From Rhizophagus clarus (Eukaryota; Glomeromycota; Glomeromycetes; Glomerales; Glomeraceae): a stretch of DNA of 64,000 nt. The stretch is taken from assembly GCA_015698045.1 (NCBI GenBank), contig BLAL01000044.1, positions 340,501 through 404,500 on the forward strand, read 5' to 3'. The translations under genes were made by a program, and so were the position numbers. Shown one piece after another: positions 1 through 11,630 of the stretch (positions are counted from its first letter, which is position 1; each line of letters opens with the position of its first letter). A model generated the notes under the pieces. It did no database searches, was not told the origin of the DNA, and saw only the letters and a program-made list of their open reading frames with translations.

Positions 1-29
1 CATCCATTTCATACCTAAATACTATATAA

Positions 30-414
30 ATATGTAATAATTACAACCGGGTTTTGCCGGTTCAGGAGACTGACCGGTTAACCATTGATTTTATATATAA
101 AAAACCGATAAAAAAACTGATCAGTTAATTGTAAATTTATTTCAAAAAATATCTTAGTTTCAATTGAAAATATCATGAATTTTAATATTTATATTTATTG
201 TACTCTCCTTTTGTCTGTATTGTCAAAGTCAGCACTATTTTTTTGCAAAAAAAAATTTTTGTAAATTTAAATGATATGATTAAATAAAGTCATAATTATC
301 ACTTTCTAATAATAACAGATAATATTTTATTTAGTTTTACAATCAGTTTTACAGTTTAGTTTTATCAGTCAGTTTTGCAGTCAGTTCAGTTTTAGTTGAA
401 AACCAATTTTAATA
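30..414. repeat. Partial copy of a hAT-like MITE (family of 1191-1901)
   Basis: This stretch aligns by eye with the complete element at 1191-1901: it shares the block around 75-120 with TTAACCAT..GATTTTATATATAAAA, the CAGCACTATTTTT block, and the series of TTTTATCAGTCAGTTTTGCAGT-type blocks near 340-400. The left end is unclear because it lies close to the window edge. There is no coding content. Confidence 0.5.
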
Positions 415-613
415 ACTAATGAAAATCATGAAATTAACAAGTTTATTCAAAAAGTACAATTTAAAAGCCAAGCCTTATATTGAACTTTTAGAATGGATTG
501 AATATAATAGTTTTGAAAATGTTGAATATCATCTAGCTAAAGGAGGATTTGAAACTATTCATAAAGCAATCTGAAAAAATGGATATATTAATCAATAGAA
601 TTATAAAAACCTT
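415..613 (+). pseudogene. Decayed protein kinase N-terminal fragment
   Basis: Translation shows a run resembling the linker and glycine-rich loop of the large kinase families of glomeromycete fungi: NHEINKFIQKVQF in one frame, then after a frameshift ELLEWIEYNSFENVEY followed by AKGGF and HKAI. The first intact-looking segment is about 430-480 and the loop is about 500-570. At least one frameshift near 470-480 and two in-frame stops (TGA near 571 and TAG near 595, both likely former Trp codons) kill it, and everything after the second kinase subdomain is missing. The family assignment rests on motif memory, not a search. Confidence 0.45.
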
Positions 614-1190
614 ATACAGTTATTACTGAATTTTTATTTGTAAATTAGATTAAATATTACTTTTATTGTAAATTTTTTTTTTTAATTTAAAATAATAATT
701 ATAAAGATTTATTTAATTTTTATGTATTATTGTTATAACAGAATTTCAAAAATTCTTAAATAAGTAAAATTTCAAGTTATATATTTATAATAGGTTTTTA
801 GTTATTAGTAGAATCTATTAAGAATTTAAATTAAAATTTAATTATAAAATTTCTTAATTAATATTATTAAAATACATATAATGAGGATATATTAGATCTT
901 AATGATGATTTATTATATTAATTTATTTTTATTTTTATTTAAATTTTAAATTTATATTAATTTTTAGTTTTATAGGTTTAATTATTTTAAAATTATAATA
1001 ATATTTAAGTAATTTGATTTTATAAAGTTTGCTTAATATTTTATAGGTTATATTTAGTTATACTAAAACCCCAAATAATAATAATATAACTCATATACAG
1101 GTTTGTATAGAGTTTATAAGAAGTTATTTTTTAAACCTACAAATTGAGTTTGTATAGATCAATCAATTTGGAAGTAACTCATATATTATG
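614..1190. other. AT-rich intergenic, no gene
   Basis: No open frame or conserved motif is visible. From about 1066 the sequence matches the left flank of the satellite array of the second element (24330-24460), so this is the outer arm of a first copy of that element, interrupted at 1191 by a MITE. Confidence 0.5.
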
Positions 1191-1901
1191 CTTAAGGATG
1201 CCAAAAGTTCAGTTATAACTGGCTATAAACAGTTTTTTTCAGTTCAGTTTCAGTTCAATTTTAGTCCAAGACTGACTGGTTAACCATCAGTTTTATATAT
1301 AAAAAAACTGATAAAAAAACTGAATATTAATTGTGAATATTTTAATATATTTTATAATATATTTTGAAAAAGTATTTTTGTTTCAATTAAGAGTAACTAT
1401 ATGGTAGTTCTGTAAATAGTTTTTTTTGTAGTATTAAACATGAAACTTAATATTTAAACTTATAGTACTTTTCTTTTTATTTTTAATCTTGGACAGATGA
1501 TTAGAATAGAAAACTATTATAAATCAAATTACAAAAAGAAATATAATAAAAGATCTGTAACTAATTATAACCAATTCTACGTAAAGAACCTGCTCCGTTT
1601 ACCTTATAGTACTTTTTTTTTTAAAGTTATAGGAAAATTTAATTTTGTGCATTGATCATGTGATTTTCTGTATCATCAAAAATTACAAAATCAGCACTAT
1701 TTTTATAAGAAATAATTATGTAAATTTAAATAATATTATTAAACAAAGTTATAATTTGTACTTTCTAATAATATTCTTTATCAGTTTTGCAATCAGTTTT
1801 ATAATTCAGTTTTATTAGTCAGTCTTGTGATCAGTTCAATTTTGGCTGAAAACTGCAGTTTTAAAACTGAAATCAAACTGAACTAACCGTTGGCATTTTA
1901 A
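1191..1901. mobile_element. 711-bp non-autonomous hAT-like MITE
   Basis: Comparison with the uninterrupted paralogous sequence at about 24430-24460 shows an insertion here. The flanks are ATATTATG (1183-1190) and AAATTATG (1902-1909), an 8-bp target duplication with one difference, as expected for hAT elements. Inner ends are inverted: ATGCCAA..GTTCAGTT on the left and the reverse complement of AACTGAACTAACCGTTGGC on the right. The body is AT-rich with many CAGTTTT/CAGTCAG repeats and no coding capacity. Confidence 0.6.
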
Positions 1902-2039
1902 ATTATGTTTGCGTAAAGTTTATAATAGATATATGTAGATTTATTTTTAAAAAATACTAGTTTTGGTAAATATAAATTACTTGGTATTTACCAAATTTTA
2001 TTTTATTTTATTTATTTTATCACTTTTTTTCAGTATTTT

Positions 2040-2337
2040 ATACCAAATTTATTTATTTTTATTATTCTTTTTTAGTTTTTAATACCTTAGTTTCAAAAGT
2101 CTAGTTATATTTTTCATTTGACAACATTATAAAAAAAAAAAAAAAGTTAATAATTTAATTAGTTAAAAAAAAAACAATGAAAAATACCTTCCTATTCTCT
2201 TTTACCTTAATTTCAAAAGTCTGGTCATATTTTTCATTTGACAATATTACAAAAAAATAAAAAAAAAATAAATAACTTAATTAGTTAAAAAAGAACAACA
2301 AAAAACACCTTACCTTTTCTTCTTTACCTTAATTCTA
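2040..2337. repeat. Left part of ~120-bp satellite array, split by transposon
   Basis: Two and a half units of a satellite whose unit starts TACCTTAATTTCAAAAGT, continues with a CTGGTCATATTTTTCAT-like block and CAACATTA, and ends in A-rich and TTAATTAGTTAAAAAA blocks. The third unit stops after TACCTTAATTCTA at the TA where the transposon at 2338 entered, and resumes at 7467. Confidence 0.75.
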
Positions 2338-2379
2338 CATCAGGAAATTTTATAGGGCGAAAAATTGCGTAAGTTTACG
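2338..2379 (+). repeat. Left terminal inverted repeat, copy 1
   Basis: A 42-bp end matching the reverse complement of 7423-7464 with four differences (positions 19, 27, 33 and 37 of the repeat). It is preceded by the TA duplication. Confidence 0.9.
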
Positions 2380-2429
2380 ATTTTGTAAGTTTACGAAAGT
2401 TTATGGCATAATATTTCGAAAAATTTCAA

Positions 2430-2950
2430 AATATTACATAAGTTTACAATTTCGTAAAATTTATGTGATATTACGGTCAAAATATTACGCAAGTTTTCAA
2501 TATCGTAAGATTTATGCAATATTACGGTCAAAATATTATGCAAGTTTTCAATATCGTAAGATTTACGCAATATTACAATCAAAATATTTCGAAAATTTAC
2601 GAGACTGTAAACCTGCGTAATATTACAGTTGAAATATTTCGAAAATTTACGAAACTGTAAACCTGCGTAATATTACGGTCAAAATATTCTGCAAATTTAT
2701 GAAACTGTAAACCTGCGTAATATTACGGTTGAAATATTTCGAAAATTTACGAGATTGTAAACCTGCGTAATATTACGGTTAAAATATTTCGAAAATTTAC
2801 GAGATTGTAAACCTGCGTAATATTACGGTTAAAATATTTTGAAAATTTACGAGATTGTAAACCTGCGTAATATTACGGTTAAAATATTTCGAAAATTTAT
2901 GAGACTGTAAACCTGCGTAATATTACGGTTAAAATATTTCAAAAATTTAA
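2430..2950. repeat. Subterminal 50-bp tandem repeats
   Basis: About ten degenerate units with an exact 50-bp period, for example between the ACCTGCGTAA blocks at 2761 and 2811. The unit consists of AAATATTTCGAAAATTTACG, GAGATTGTAA, and ACCTGCGTAATATTACGGTT. Palindrome-like TTACG/CGTAA words recur on the opposite end of the element (7040-7422). Such arrays are usual transposase-binding fields in DNA transposons; that role is inferred. Confidence 0.85.
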
Positions 2951-3913
2951 TATTACTATTCGATCGTTAAAGCTGCGTATGCAGTAAAACGTATACAAGG
3001 GGCATGTGATACTATTGAATAATCAAAAATAATATAAACACCTTTTCTTTTATATAAACACCTTTTTTTTTAAGTTTGGGAAAACAAATTTATTTTTATT
3101 TACGAATTTTTTATCATTTACAATTTTTATGTTAAAATTAAAGTAAATTCTAATTTTTATTATAACTTAATAAAAAAATACACATTTGATACTTGTTCGC
3201 TACTATTTTATAAAATAGTACCCAGGCTGTACGGCGTGAACGTCAGTATCAGTCACAGCCCAAAAAAAACGTGAGTCTCCAGCCGATATTTGGTACGGAC
3301 TGGGCCTAGCTACTCACTTAATAAATAAAAAAATAAAAATAATTATCTTCTACGATACGTAGGTAAGTTTCTCCTTCTCCTACGATCATCACGCATGACT
3401 AAAATTGATCAAATTTATCAAATTTAAAACATGAACGTAAATATTAATTATAAATTTTATTATAGTATAATTACCCGGCCTCTCCCAAAATCTCGTTCTA
3501 AATTCGCGATAATATCTTTAGCCGGTACGCGTCCACAGCCGCCGCCCAGGGTTACCATTACGATAAAGGACATAGTTCTAAATATCAAAATCAGTTTGAA
3601 TATTCGATAAATACATTTAATTTATATGAATGTAATTTTATTTATTTACTTACATGGTAATCCCTAACGAGGTTCCTCCACTTTTGGCTGCACTGTTGCC
3701 CAGAAATCCTCGTTCGAAATATTCTATTTATTCTGATTCAATTAAATGGATTGGTTAATTTGAATTTAAATTCTAACGCCGATCCCAAACTCTTTCCACT
3801 GATCCCTCTGTCCATTTTTTTCAGAGACACTTTTATCATTTTTACTTATATTTCTCAAGTTTTTTACCTAGCTAAGCTTGTTTCAGGGCTTAGTTAGGGC
3901 CTCTACTAACGTT

Positions 3914-4450
3914 ATGGAACCTCCTACGTCTGAAAGCCTTGACTCTTTAACGGCTTTGATTAGTCGTAACCATGCCACAGCCAACAAGTTGCGAAATGAC
4001 CTCAAAAATGCCGCAAGCTGCTCTCAAAGCTCGTTACTGACCTTTTGACAGTTTCTGAGCCTGCGTCACATGCTCAACTCGTTACTAATATTGCCACTCT
4101 TTCTCGCATGATTTTGAACGGCTCCTTTTCTCTTGCCAATTTTCGTCGGCAAATTCTTACTGATGAACTGCATCTACAAATGTGGACACGTGACCCTGAT
4201 TTATCAAGTAATCTACACGAGGTTGCTCCTGCAGATTCTGTGACGATCAAACTAATCATCAAGCATCTCCCCAGGCTTAAAGTTTTTCCGCCAAAAAAAC
4301 ACCGGAAACACTGCAGAAAAAATTTCCATTTACGGCAGTTAATCATCTCCACCTCCTTTTTCTTTGTCTCCTTTTACTACGCGACAAAGAAATTTCTAAC
4401 CTACATCCTACGCGTTTGTACGCACTTCTTGGCCACGATCCGAATTAGAT
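3914..4450 (+). pseudogene. LINE ORF1-like remnant, unlike the ORF1 of the second copy
   Basis: An ATG at 3914 opens a frame beginning MEPPTSESLDSLTALISR. It shifts frame near 4020 into TVSEPASHAQLVTNIATL and FRRQILTDELHLQMW (about 4045-4200), and shifts again near 4270-4290. The A/S/L-rich helical character is typical of retroelement ORF1 N-termini, but no RRM or zinc knuckle is visible and it does not align with the ORF1 at 14417. A pyrimidine-rich tract at 4500-4620 follows. Confidence 0.45.
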
Positions 4451-4635
4451 TATTCTTTTTCGAATACGTATTCCTACCTTCTACTATTCTTTGTATTCTA
4501 TTATTAGAATTTTCTTTTCTTTTCTTTTCTCTTTTTATAGATTTTTCTCTTATAGATTTTTCTTTTCTTTTCTTTTTCTTTTTGTCCATGTGCCTTTATC
4601 TTTATCTCATGAACCCTTTCTCTTAGCCTTTCGTA

Positions 4636-4839
4636 TTGCCTGAATACACAATTTGTGTGCCCTTCACCTTTTCATCTCCTTCAACCCTCCACGTGCTCTC
4701 ACGTGACCTTATACCTGATTGGTTTACTAACTCAACGGATCATGGATTGTCTCAGTTTAATCTTGTGTTGAGTTCGACGGGTTGTCTAATGGTACTACAT
4801 ACTAACAGCCTTGACAGGGTGGGATATCGATTTTTATAG
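4636..4839 (+). pseudogene. Remnant of LINE ORF2 C-terminus
   Basis: The frame includes PEYTICVPFTFSSPSTLHVL and later IPDWFTNSTDHGLSQFNLVL. It matches, position by position at the protein level, the C-terminal extension at 22040-22233 of the full-length LINE (YVPFSSLPPPTHLVTPRDF, then VDWIKNSMTQGLPWF). The nucleotide sequences differ much more here than in the flanking 3' region, so these are two distinct LINE lineages. It is a fragment, not a separate gene. Confidence 0.6.
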
Positions 4840-7039
4840 TGGGCGTGTCATCCGTTATTATGTTAGCATAGTTGCTTCTACTTTGGTTGGAATATATCAA
4901 GGGGGAAGATCTAGGGAAATTTAGTGTAATGGAATTATTCTTTTAGTCTAATTATTATTACTTTATTTTTACTTAGGAGACTATATAGCTTTGTTTTTAG
5001 TTAGTTTTATTTTCTTTTGTTTCTTTTTATCTCATGTAAATTGTATCGAGTAAATAATGATTAATAAAGATAAAGGCTATTATGCCGCGTTTGCCTTGAA
5101 TTTAAATTCTTTCTTAAAGAAATTATAGATATTAGTCATATGAACCTATTGGTAACAGAGTCCCAAAAATCATAGCGGCTTCTACCATTAATATTGTGGT
5201 AGGCGCGGTTTCTGTCTTGACGTATGTCAACAAGTTCGTCCATCATAGCCCAGTTCCAATGGACGTTATAGTGGGAACGACGTGAACATGTGTGGCGAGG
5301 CATTATTAGTTTAAATTTGATTTTTATAATTTGATTTTGGGATGAGTAAAAATTTGAAAGAAAGTCGTAAAATGTCACTTTAAATAAAATTTGAACAATA
5401 CCTCTTTGGTTTGATTTTATTTCTCGTTTCAATTAAAATTTAATTTATTACACTTTTCATCATTAAACATATTAATTAAATCATGTACATGTTTAATTGT
5501 TTTAAATATAAATATCAATATATCATATTTAAAAATAAAACAATTTATTATTAGCACATTCTATTGAATTTTAAATATTTCGCATACATTTCTTAAAAAA
5601 ATTAATTTTTTTTAATCAATTTAATTAAAAATAATTATATTCTGATTAAATATTTTACGTACATTTCTTAAAAAAATCATAAAAAAAAATCTTGTACATC
5701 GTACATGCAATTACTAAATATCATCCCCTTGTGATAAATAAAAAATTACGCAACACAAATTCAACACAAATTCAACACAAATTTAACAAATTTAACGAAA
5801 TTTGGCCAAAATTAATAATTTTTTACCAGAATTATCAACACAAATTGAACACAAATTGAACACAAGTTTCAGTCACGATTTATTTATGTCACGCCCACGT
5901 TGTTGATAATTAAATAAATAAATCTGCATGATATGATTGTGCATACAGTATCGTATTTTCTGGCCAATCAAAATTAGGCTGATCCTTACATGTGATTTAA
6001 TCTGCACGCGTTTTTTGTCCTATTTATTTTTTGTCTCTTTATTTCTTTATTTTTTTGTTCAATATTTTTCTCTTCTTTTTATTATTTCTTTATCCTTTTG
6101 TTCAATATTTTTTAATTATATACAGAATATTTACATATATTTCATAATTTATTGCTTTGCAGGTATAGAAATATTTGTTTATTAATAATAATTATTTCAT
6201 TATTTTTTACTTCTTTTTTACTTTGTATCGTAATACTGACAATAATATACATGTTTCCTTTATTTCTTTTTACTTGTACTTTAATACTAACGATCGATAC
6301 TAACAATACTAATTATGTTTTTTTTACTCCTTTTACTTAATACTAACAACATGTTTATTTTTTATTTTGTCTCCTCTTTCTTTTATTTTTAGTTTATTCT
6401 TTGCAGGTATAGAAATATTTGTTTATTAATACTAATTATTTTCATTTTCTTTTTACCTCTGTTACTTTGTGTCGTAATACTAACAATAATATCCATATTT
6501 CCTTTATTCCTTTTTACTTTTACTTCAATACTAACGATACTAACAATACTAATTATGTTTTTTTTACTCCTTTTACTTAATACCAACAACATGTTTATTT
6601 TTCCTCTTTCTTTTATTTTTAGTTTATTCTTTGCAGGTATAGAAATATTTGTTTATTAATACTAATTGTTTTAATACTAACGCGTTTTTTACCCTAATTG
6701 TTACTTTATATCGTAATACTAACAATACTATCTACGTTTCCTTTTTTTCTTTTACTTGTACTTTAATACTAACGATAATATCCATGTTTCTACTGTTTCT
6801 TTAACTCTTTTTACTCTAATATTAACAACACTAACAATACTAGCAATATTTCTTTTATCTTTATATCTAATACCAACGTTACTATAGCTGTTTCTCTTCT
6901 TTTTACATCTAATTTTATCGTTACTCTTTCTTTTTTTACTTTTATATATTCTGTATATAGTAATAAATACTTGTAATTTTTTATAATTTAATTCATATTA
7001 TATCTAATAAAATATACATTATATAAACTTATAGTACAA

Positions 7040-7422
7040 AAATGAATTTTGAAACATTACAAAATATTTATGTAAAATTACGAATCATCAAAATATTTTA
7101 AAAAGTTGCGAAATATTACGCAATAAAATTACACAATATTACGAACTGTAAAATTACGAAACTTTGCATATCGTAATATTTTGAAATATTTTAAAAAGTT
7201 ACAAAATATTACACTTACGCAAACTTGCGGTGGGTCTGGAAACTTACGAAATATTATGTAAAATTACGAAATATTGCGAATGCGTAAAATTACGGAATAT
7301 TACGAACCGTAAAATTACGAAACTTTGCATATCATAATATTTTGAAATATTTTAAAAAGTTACGAAATATTACTCTTCCGCAAACTTGCGGTAGGTCTAG
7401 AAACTTACGAAATATTACGATG
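7040..7422. repeat. Right subterminal repeat field, copy 1
   Basis: Two long imperfect repeats of about 180 bp contain ACGAAATATTACG, AAACTTTGCATATC and CGCAAACTTGCGGT...GGTCT words. They end just inside the right inverted repeat. They mirror the word content of the left 50-bp array. Confidence 0.6.
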
Positions 7423-7464
7423 CGTAATCTTGCGCAACTTTTCGCACTATAAAATTTCCTGATG
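7423..7464 (-). repeat. Right terminal inverted repeat, copy 1
   Basis: Inverted partner of 2338-2379 with 38 of 42 matching bases. It is followed by the TA duplication at 7465-7466. Confidence 0.9.
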
Positions 7465-8235
7465 TAAAAGTTCAGTTATGCTTTTCATCTAGTAACACTA
7501 TAAAAAAGAACAAAAAAAATAATTAATTAATTAGTTAAAAAAACACTGAAAAACACTTCTCCTACCTTCTCTTACCTTAATTTCAAAAGTCTGGTCATGC
7601 TTTTCATCTGGTAATACTATAAAAAAGAACAAAAAAAATAATTAATTAATTAGTTAAAAAAAGAATAACAAAAGATATTTTATCCACCCTTCCTTACCTT
7701 AATTTCAAAAGTCCAGTCATGCACTTTATCTGGTAACACTATAAAAAAAAAATAAAAAAAAAATAAATAATTAATTAGTTAAAAAAAAAACATTAAAAAT
7801 CACTTCTTCTACTCTCTCTTACCTTAATTCCAAAAGTTTGATCATACTTTTCATCTAGTAACACTACAAAAAAGAAAAAAAAAATAATTAATTAATTAGT
7901 TAAAAAAAATACTGAAAAACACTTCTTCCACTCTTCATTACTTTAATTTCAAAAATCTGGTCATACTTTTCATTTAACAACATTACAAAAAAGAATAAAA
8001 AAAATAAATAATTAATTAGTTAAAAAAAAATACTGAAAAATACTTTTCTACCTTCTCTTACCTTAATTTCAAAAGTTTAGTCATGCTTTTCATCTAGCAA
8101 CAATACAAAAAATAAAAACAAAGTTAATAATTTAATTAATTGAAAAAAATAATAAAACATCTTTCCTAGCTCTTCTTTATTTTAATTCTAAAAGTATAGA
8201 CATACTTTTTGTCTGATAATACTACAAAAATAAAC
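7465..8235. repeat. Right part of ~120-bp satellite array
   Basis: It completes the unit broken at 2337 and adds about six further units, each starting ACCTTAATTTCAAAAGT and including TTTTCATCTGGTAACACTA, an A-rich block and TTAATTAGTTAAAAAA. The following 8236-8338 segment (GATAAATAATTAAAAAAAG to about GTTAATG) matches the segment after the array in the other copy (26218-26330), so both arrays belong to the same larger repeat. Confidence 0.75.
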
Positions 8236-8338
8236 TGATAAATAATTAAAAAAAGATTAGTTATTTGGATTATCTAATTAGATTGACAAGTCATATGATC
8301 CTGTCTTTATACTGAATAATTCATTATAATGTTAATGA

Positions 8339-11223
8339 ATTTTTTATAAATTTTACAATTTTTTTTTAATTAAAATGTAAGTTTGTGTAATGTTATTATA
8401 AAAAAAGTTGCGTAAAGTTAATAATAAATATATGCTAATTATTTGTAAGTTATATTAATATTGTTCAGGATTTTATTATACTAGACGGATTCTATCATTT
8501 GTATTTTATATTTTGTTATTAAATATATTACAATAAAATTATTATATAATATTTTAAAAAAAAAATATTAAAATACAAATTTTTTAAATAATTTAAATTT
8601 TAAAGTAAATAAATTATACTGTATAAATTATTAGTTATTTATTTATAATAGTATTAAAAATAATATACTTAAAAAATAAATTAAAGAAAATAAAATTTAT
8701 AAAAAGTTAATTAGTTTTTTTTATTATTATCAGTCAGTGGAAATATCATAAGATTGGAAGGGAGTTTTTTTGTATTATGATATCACAATATAAATTATTG
8801 GTATATTATGATCTTCAAATCTATAATATATATGTAAAATCCAAAGTTGGTCAAAGTTAATATAAATGGTTAAAATTGGTGATCTTTAAATCATAATTTT
8901 GGCCAAAATTTTTTTAATTCTGGTCAAATTCATAATGCTAACTTAAATTTGACTAAAATTAAAATTTTTAGGTTATAAGTAACACTGCATTTACACAATA
9001 TAACATTATTTTTAACAATATGAGCATATTCGTCTAGTTCTTAAAAACACATTTATAAATAATAAAAAGTAAAAACTTCGCTTTATTCAGTTCAATCTGA
9101 CTGAAGAAGGTTACTTATTATTAACCTATTTTAATATAGTAAACTAATAAAATATTAAGAAAACTTTTTCAACCTTTTACTTTTGCTTATTTTTTTGAAA
9201 TATTTTATAAATATCTTTTATTTTAACGCTATTTAGATATAAAAAAAAAATTTTACTTATTTATTTTTATTTATTTATTGTATATGTATTTGTGATTTAA
9301 CAGCTAACACAGTCAACATGAATTTTTTTATAAATAAATAGTTTTTATTTTATTTTCATGCCAAATAAATTAAAATCTAAAAAATATTAATCACCATAAT
9401 ACCATGATTTAATATTAAAAGTTTGATTTAAATAAACAAAAAGACCATTATATCTAACTAGTTTTTCAATTAAAAAATAATTTATAATACCAAGATAGAT
9501 CTAATGATATTATTTTAACAAATAAAAAAAGATTTATTAGTATTCTAATTAAAAAATTTTAATCAAATTCATAAATAACAAAAAATCTAGCTTAATAATC
9601 ACTTTTTTAAGCTTAATAAAAGGTGTTTATTTTGCTAAATTACATCTAAAAATAAAATATTTGCTATTAAAAAAAGTTTTTATTAAAAATTTTATAGGAA
9701 TAAAAAATATTTTTTTTTATTATAAAAAGTGGTTTTTTGCGATTTACATAAAAGCTAACTAGCTAACTGTTTTTTTTAACTTAATAAAACTTCTTTCTCT
9801 TGTAAAATTACATATATTTTTACTATTTAAATTGTATTTTATACCTACTTTTAAGTTCAATCAGAAGGAAAACTGTATTTTTGAGATAAACTATTTTGTA
9901 TATACAAAAGAAACAAAAAATATTATTAAAGTGGAAATGATAATGGAAATTTATAATACATATGACAAACTATCAATTTACTTAATTTGTGTAAGCATTG
10001 TATAAGAAATAAATTTCTTTTTTTAGTTATAGGTAAAATTGCCTGCCAAAACTCAATAGGCCAATGTCAAAATATCAAAACTAAAAATATATCAAAATGC
10101 TGAAATGCTAAAATAGTTTTGATATATCAAAATAATCAAAATGTCAAAACTAGTTTTGATATGTCAAAATTGCTGAAATTGTATAAAATTACTGAAATAG
10201 TTTCAGCATGTTGAAATTGCTAAAATTAAAATATTATTCTCGTGATATATAAAATATTAAGATTTTAGTCACAATTGATTTAAAATTGAACAATTTTAAT
10301 TAATAAAGTTTATATAGATATTGATAAAGTTTAATACAAGTTTGATAGATTAATTGTAATTTGTAATGTCCTGGCAATATATATAACATGCATATTAAAA
10401 ATTTAGTAAAAAAAAATTTAAAATTAAACACGTAAAAAACTAAAATTTATTGCAATACTTTAGTTTATTTTTATTGTTATAATTGAAATTGATTTCTGGA
10501 TTAAATAATAAATTATTATATTTAAAAAATGTTTTTATATTATTACTTGTAATAAAAAAATTTTATTAACCGGATTTATCCACTGGTCAAAATCGATGCT
10601 ATCAGGTACATATCAGGTACTTATATATCAGTGATTAATCAGGTATATATCGGGCTTTTTTACATATTAGGTATCCGATTTGTCACATATTAAAAATATG
10701 CCTAAAATTTAGTCCCCAATATGTTATATCAGGTGCCTGATATTTGTATGAAATTCAAAAATTATTATATATATCGAGCACTGATATTTATACGAATCTT
10801 TTAATTTTTTCTTAATTAACGAACATTTGCTTACATTTCATTTTTTTTTCTTTTATGTCTTTCTTTTTTCTCTGTCTCAACTTGATTGGATTAATCAGAT
10901 CCAATCATTATAAAATTTTTTTATTGATTGTCTATCTTATAAAAAAAAATTCTTTTTTGGTTTTTAATCCAGTTTTTTTATTCCTTTTCTGGTTTAAGCC
11001 AAAATTATTTTTTTTTTTTCTTTTCAGTTTTGAACTGGAATTTACTTTCTTTTTTTTGCAAGTATTGCCAGACAAATCATACGAACCTGCCCATATGTGT
11101 AGAACCTCATTAAGAATTAATATTAATCACAATTTTCCCAATTAATCTATTCATCATATGTTTCTAAAATTAGTACTGATAAAAATTTTGTGATATAATG
11201 CCAATTTTCATTTTCACATTTTA
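8339..11223. other. 2.9 kb AT-rich intergenic, no gene
   Basis: There is no supported gene. Two local repeat patches are visible: TATCAAAATG/GTTTTGATAT palindromic words at 10050-10230, and ATATCAGGTA/GGTGCCTGATA words at 10590-10790. Short frames with long F/L runs near 10855-11145 are low-complexity T-rich DNA. Confidence 0.55.
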
Positions 11224-11339
11224 CATCAGGAAATTTTATAGAGTGAAAAATTGCGTAAGTTTACAATTTTGTAAGTTTACGAAAGTTTATAGTATAATAT
11301 TTTGAAAAATTTTGAAATATTACATAAGTTTACAATTTT

Positions 11340-11630
11340 GTAAGATTTATGTGATATTACGGTCAAAATATTATGCAAGTCTTTAATATTATAAGATTTA
11401 CACAATATTACGGTCAAAATATTCTGCAAATTTATAAAACTGTAAACTTGCGTAATATTACGGTTGAAATATTTCGAAAATTTATGAGACTGTAAACTTG
11501 CGTAATATTACGGTTAAAATATTTCAAAAATTTACAAGACTGTAAACCTGTGTAATATTATAGTTGAAATATTTCAAAAATTTACGAAACTGTAAATCTG
11601 CGTAATATTACAGTTAAAATATTTTGAAAA
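11340..11630. repeat. Subterminal 50-bp repeats, copy 2, first part
   Basis: Several degenerate copies of the 50-bp unit seen at 2430-2950, with more TG/CA in place of CG. The array is interrupted at 11630 by the hAT-like insertion and continues at 13286. Confidence 0.75.

Larger units (their letters stand above)
3775..5095 (+). mobile_element. Internally deleted LINE in the Myb gene intron
   Basis: The insertion is delimited by a perfect 15-bp target duplication TTGAATTTAAATTCT (3760-3774 and 5096-5110). The 5' end AACGCCGATCC and a conserved CTCTGTCCATTTTTTT block match the 5' leader of the full-length LINE at 14315, and the last approximately 280 bp, ending GATTAATAAAGATAAAGGC...GTTTGCC, are nearly identical to that LINE's 3' end. 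The interior has only an ORF1-like remnant and an ORF2 C-terminal remnant. There is no poly(A) tail. It could be a deletion derivative or a non-autonomous element using the same 3' end. Confidence 0.75.
3343..5303 (-). pseudogene. Transposon-borne Myb/SANT-like DNA-binding protein, copy 1
   Basis: Four minus-strand exons can be joined in frame: 5303-5146, 3723-3654, 3577-3475 and 3398-3343, giving about 128 residues. Exon 1 holds the first helix region (residues 14-50: HYNVHWNWAMMDELVDIR, then GRSRYDFWDSV). Exon 2 carries SGQQCSQKWRNLVRDY, the signature of trihelix/Myb-SANT domains. Exon 3 ends with RYYREFRTRFWERP, and exon 4 gives an arginine-rich tail. Introns 2 and 3 begin GTAAGT and GTAATT and end TAG. 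Intron 1 would be 86 nt but contains a LINE of 1.3 kb. One in-frame TAA in exon 3 (about 3518-3520) sits where copy 2 has CAA. It probably binds transposon or host DNA; no transposase partner is visible. Confidence 0.7.
2338..7464. mobile_element. TIR DNA transposon, Myb/SANT-carrying family, copy 1
   Basis: The element starts CATCAGGAAATTTTATAG at 2338 and ends with the reverse complement at 7464. The 42-bp ends match at 38 positions, and a TA flanks both sides (2336-2337 and 7465-7466). Deleting the element and one TA restores an intact satellite unit, which proves the boundaries. Inside are subterminal 50-bp repeats, a minus-strand Myb/SANT-like gene (exons 3343-5303) interrupted by a LINE at 3775-5095, an AT-rich 5.4-7.0 kb segment with TACTAAC-like tracts, and a second subterminal repeat field (7040-7422). 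No transposase was found, so it needs one in trans. TA duplications are typical of Tc1/mariner, but the Myb-like protein recalls PIF/Harbinger (three-base duplications); superfamily is left open. Confidence 0.85.

Noticed and set aside
2391..2582. Minus-strand 63-residue frame with internal repeats
   Set aside because: It lies in the 50-bp subterminal tandem array and simply translates the repeat.
5937..6340. Short hydrophobic frames repeated at 23468-23870
   Set aside because: T-rich transposon interior; conserved only because both copies share the DNA, with no coding constraint visible.
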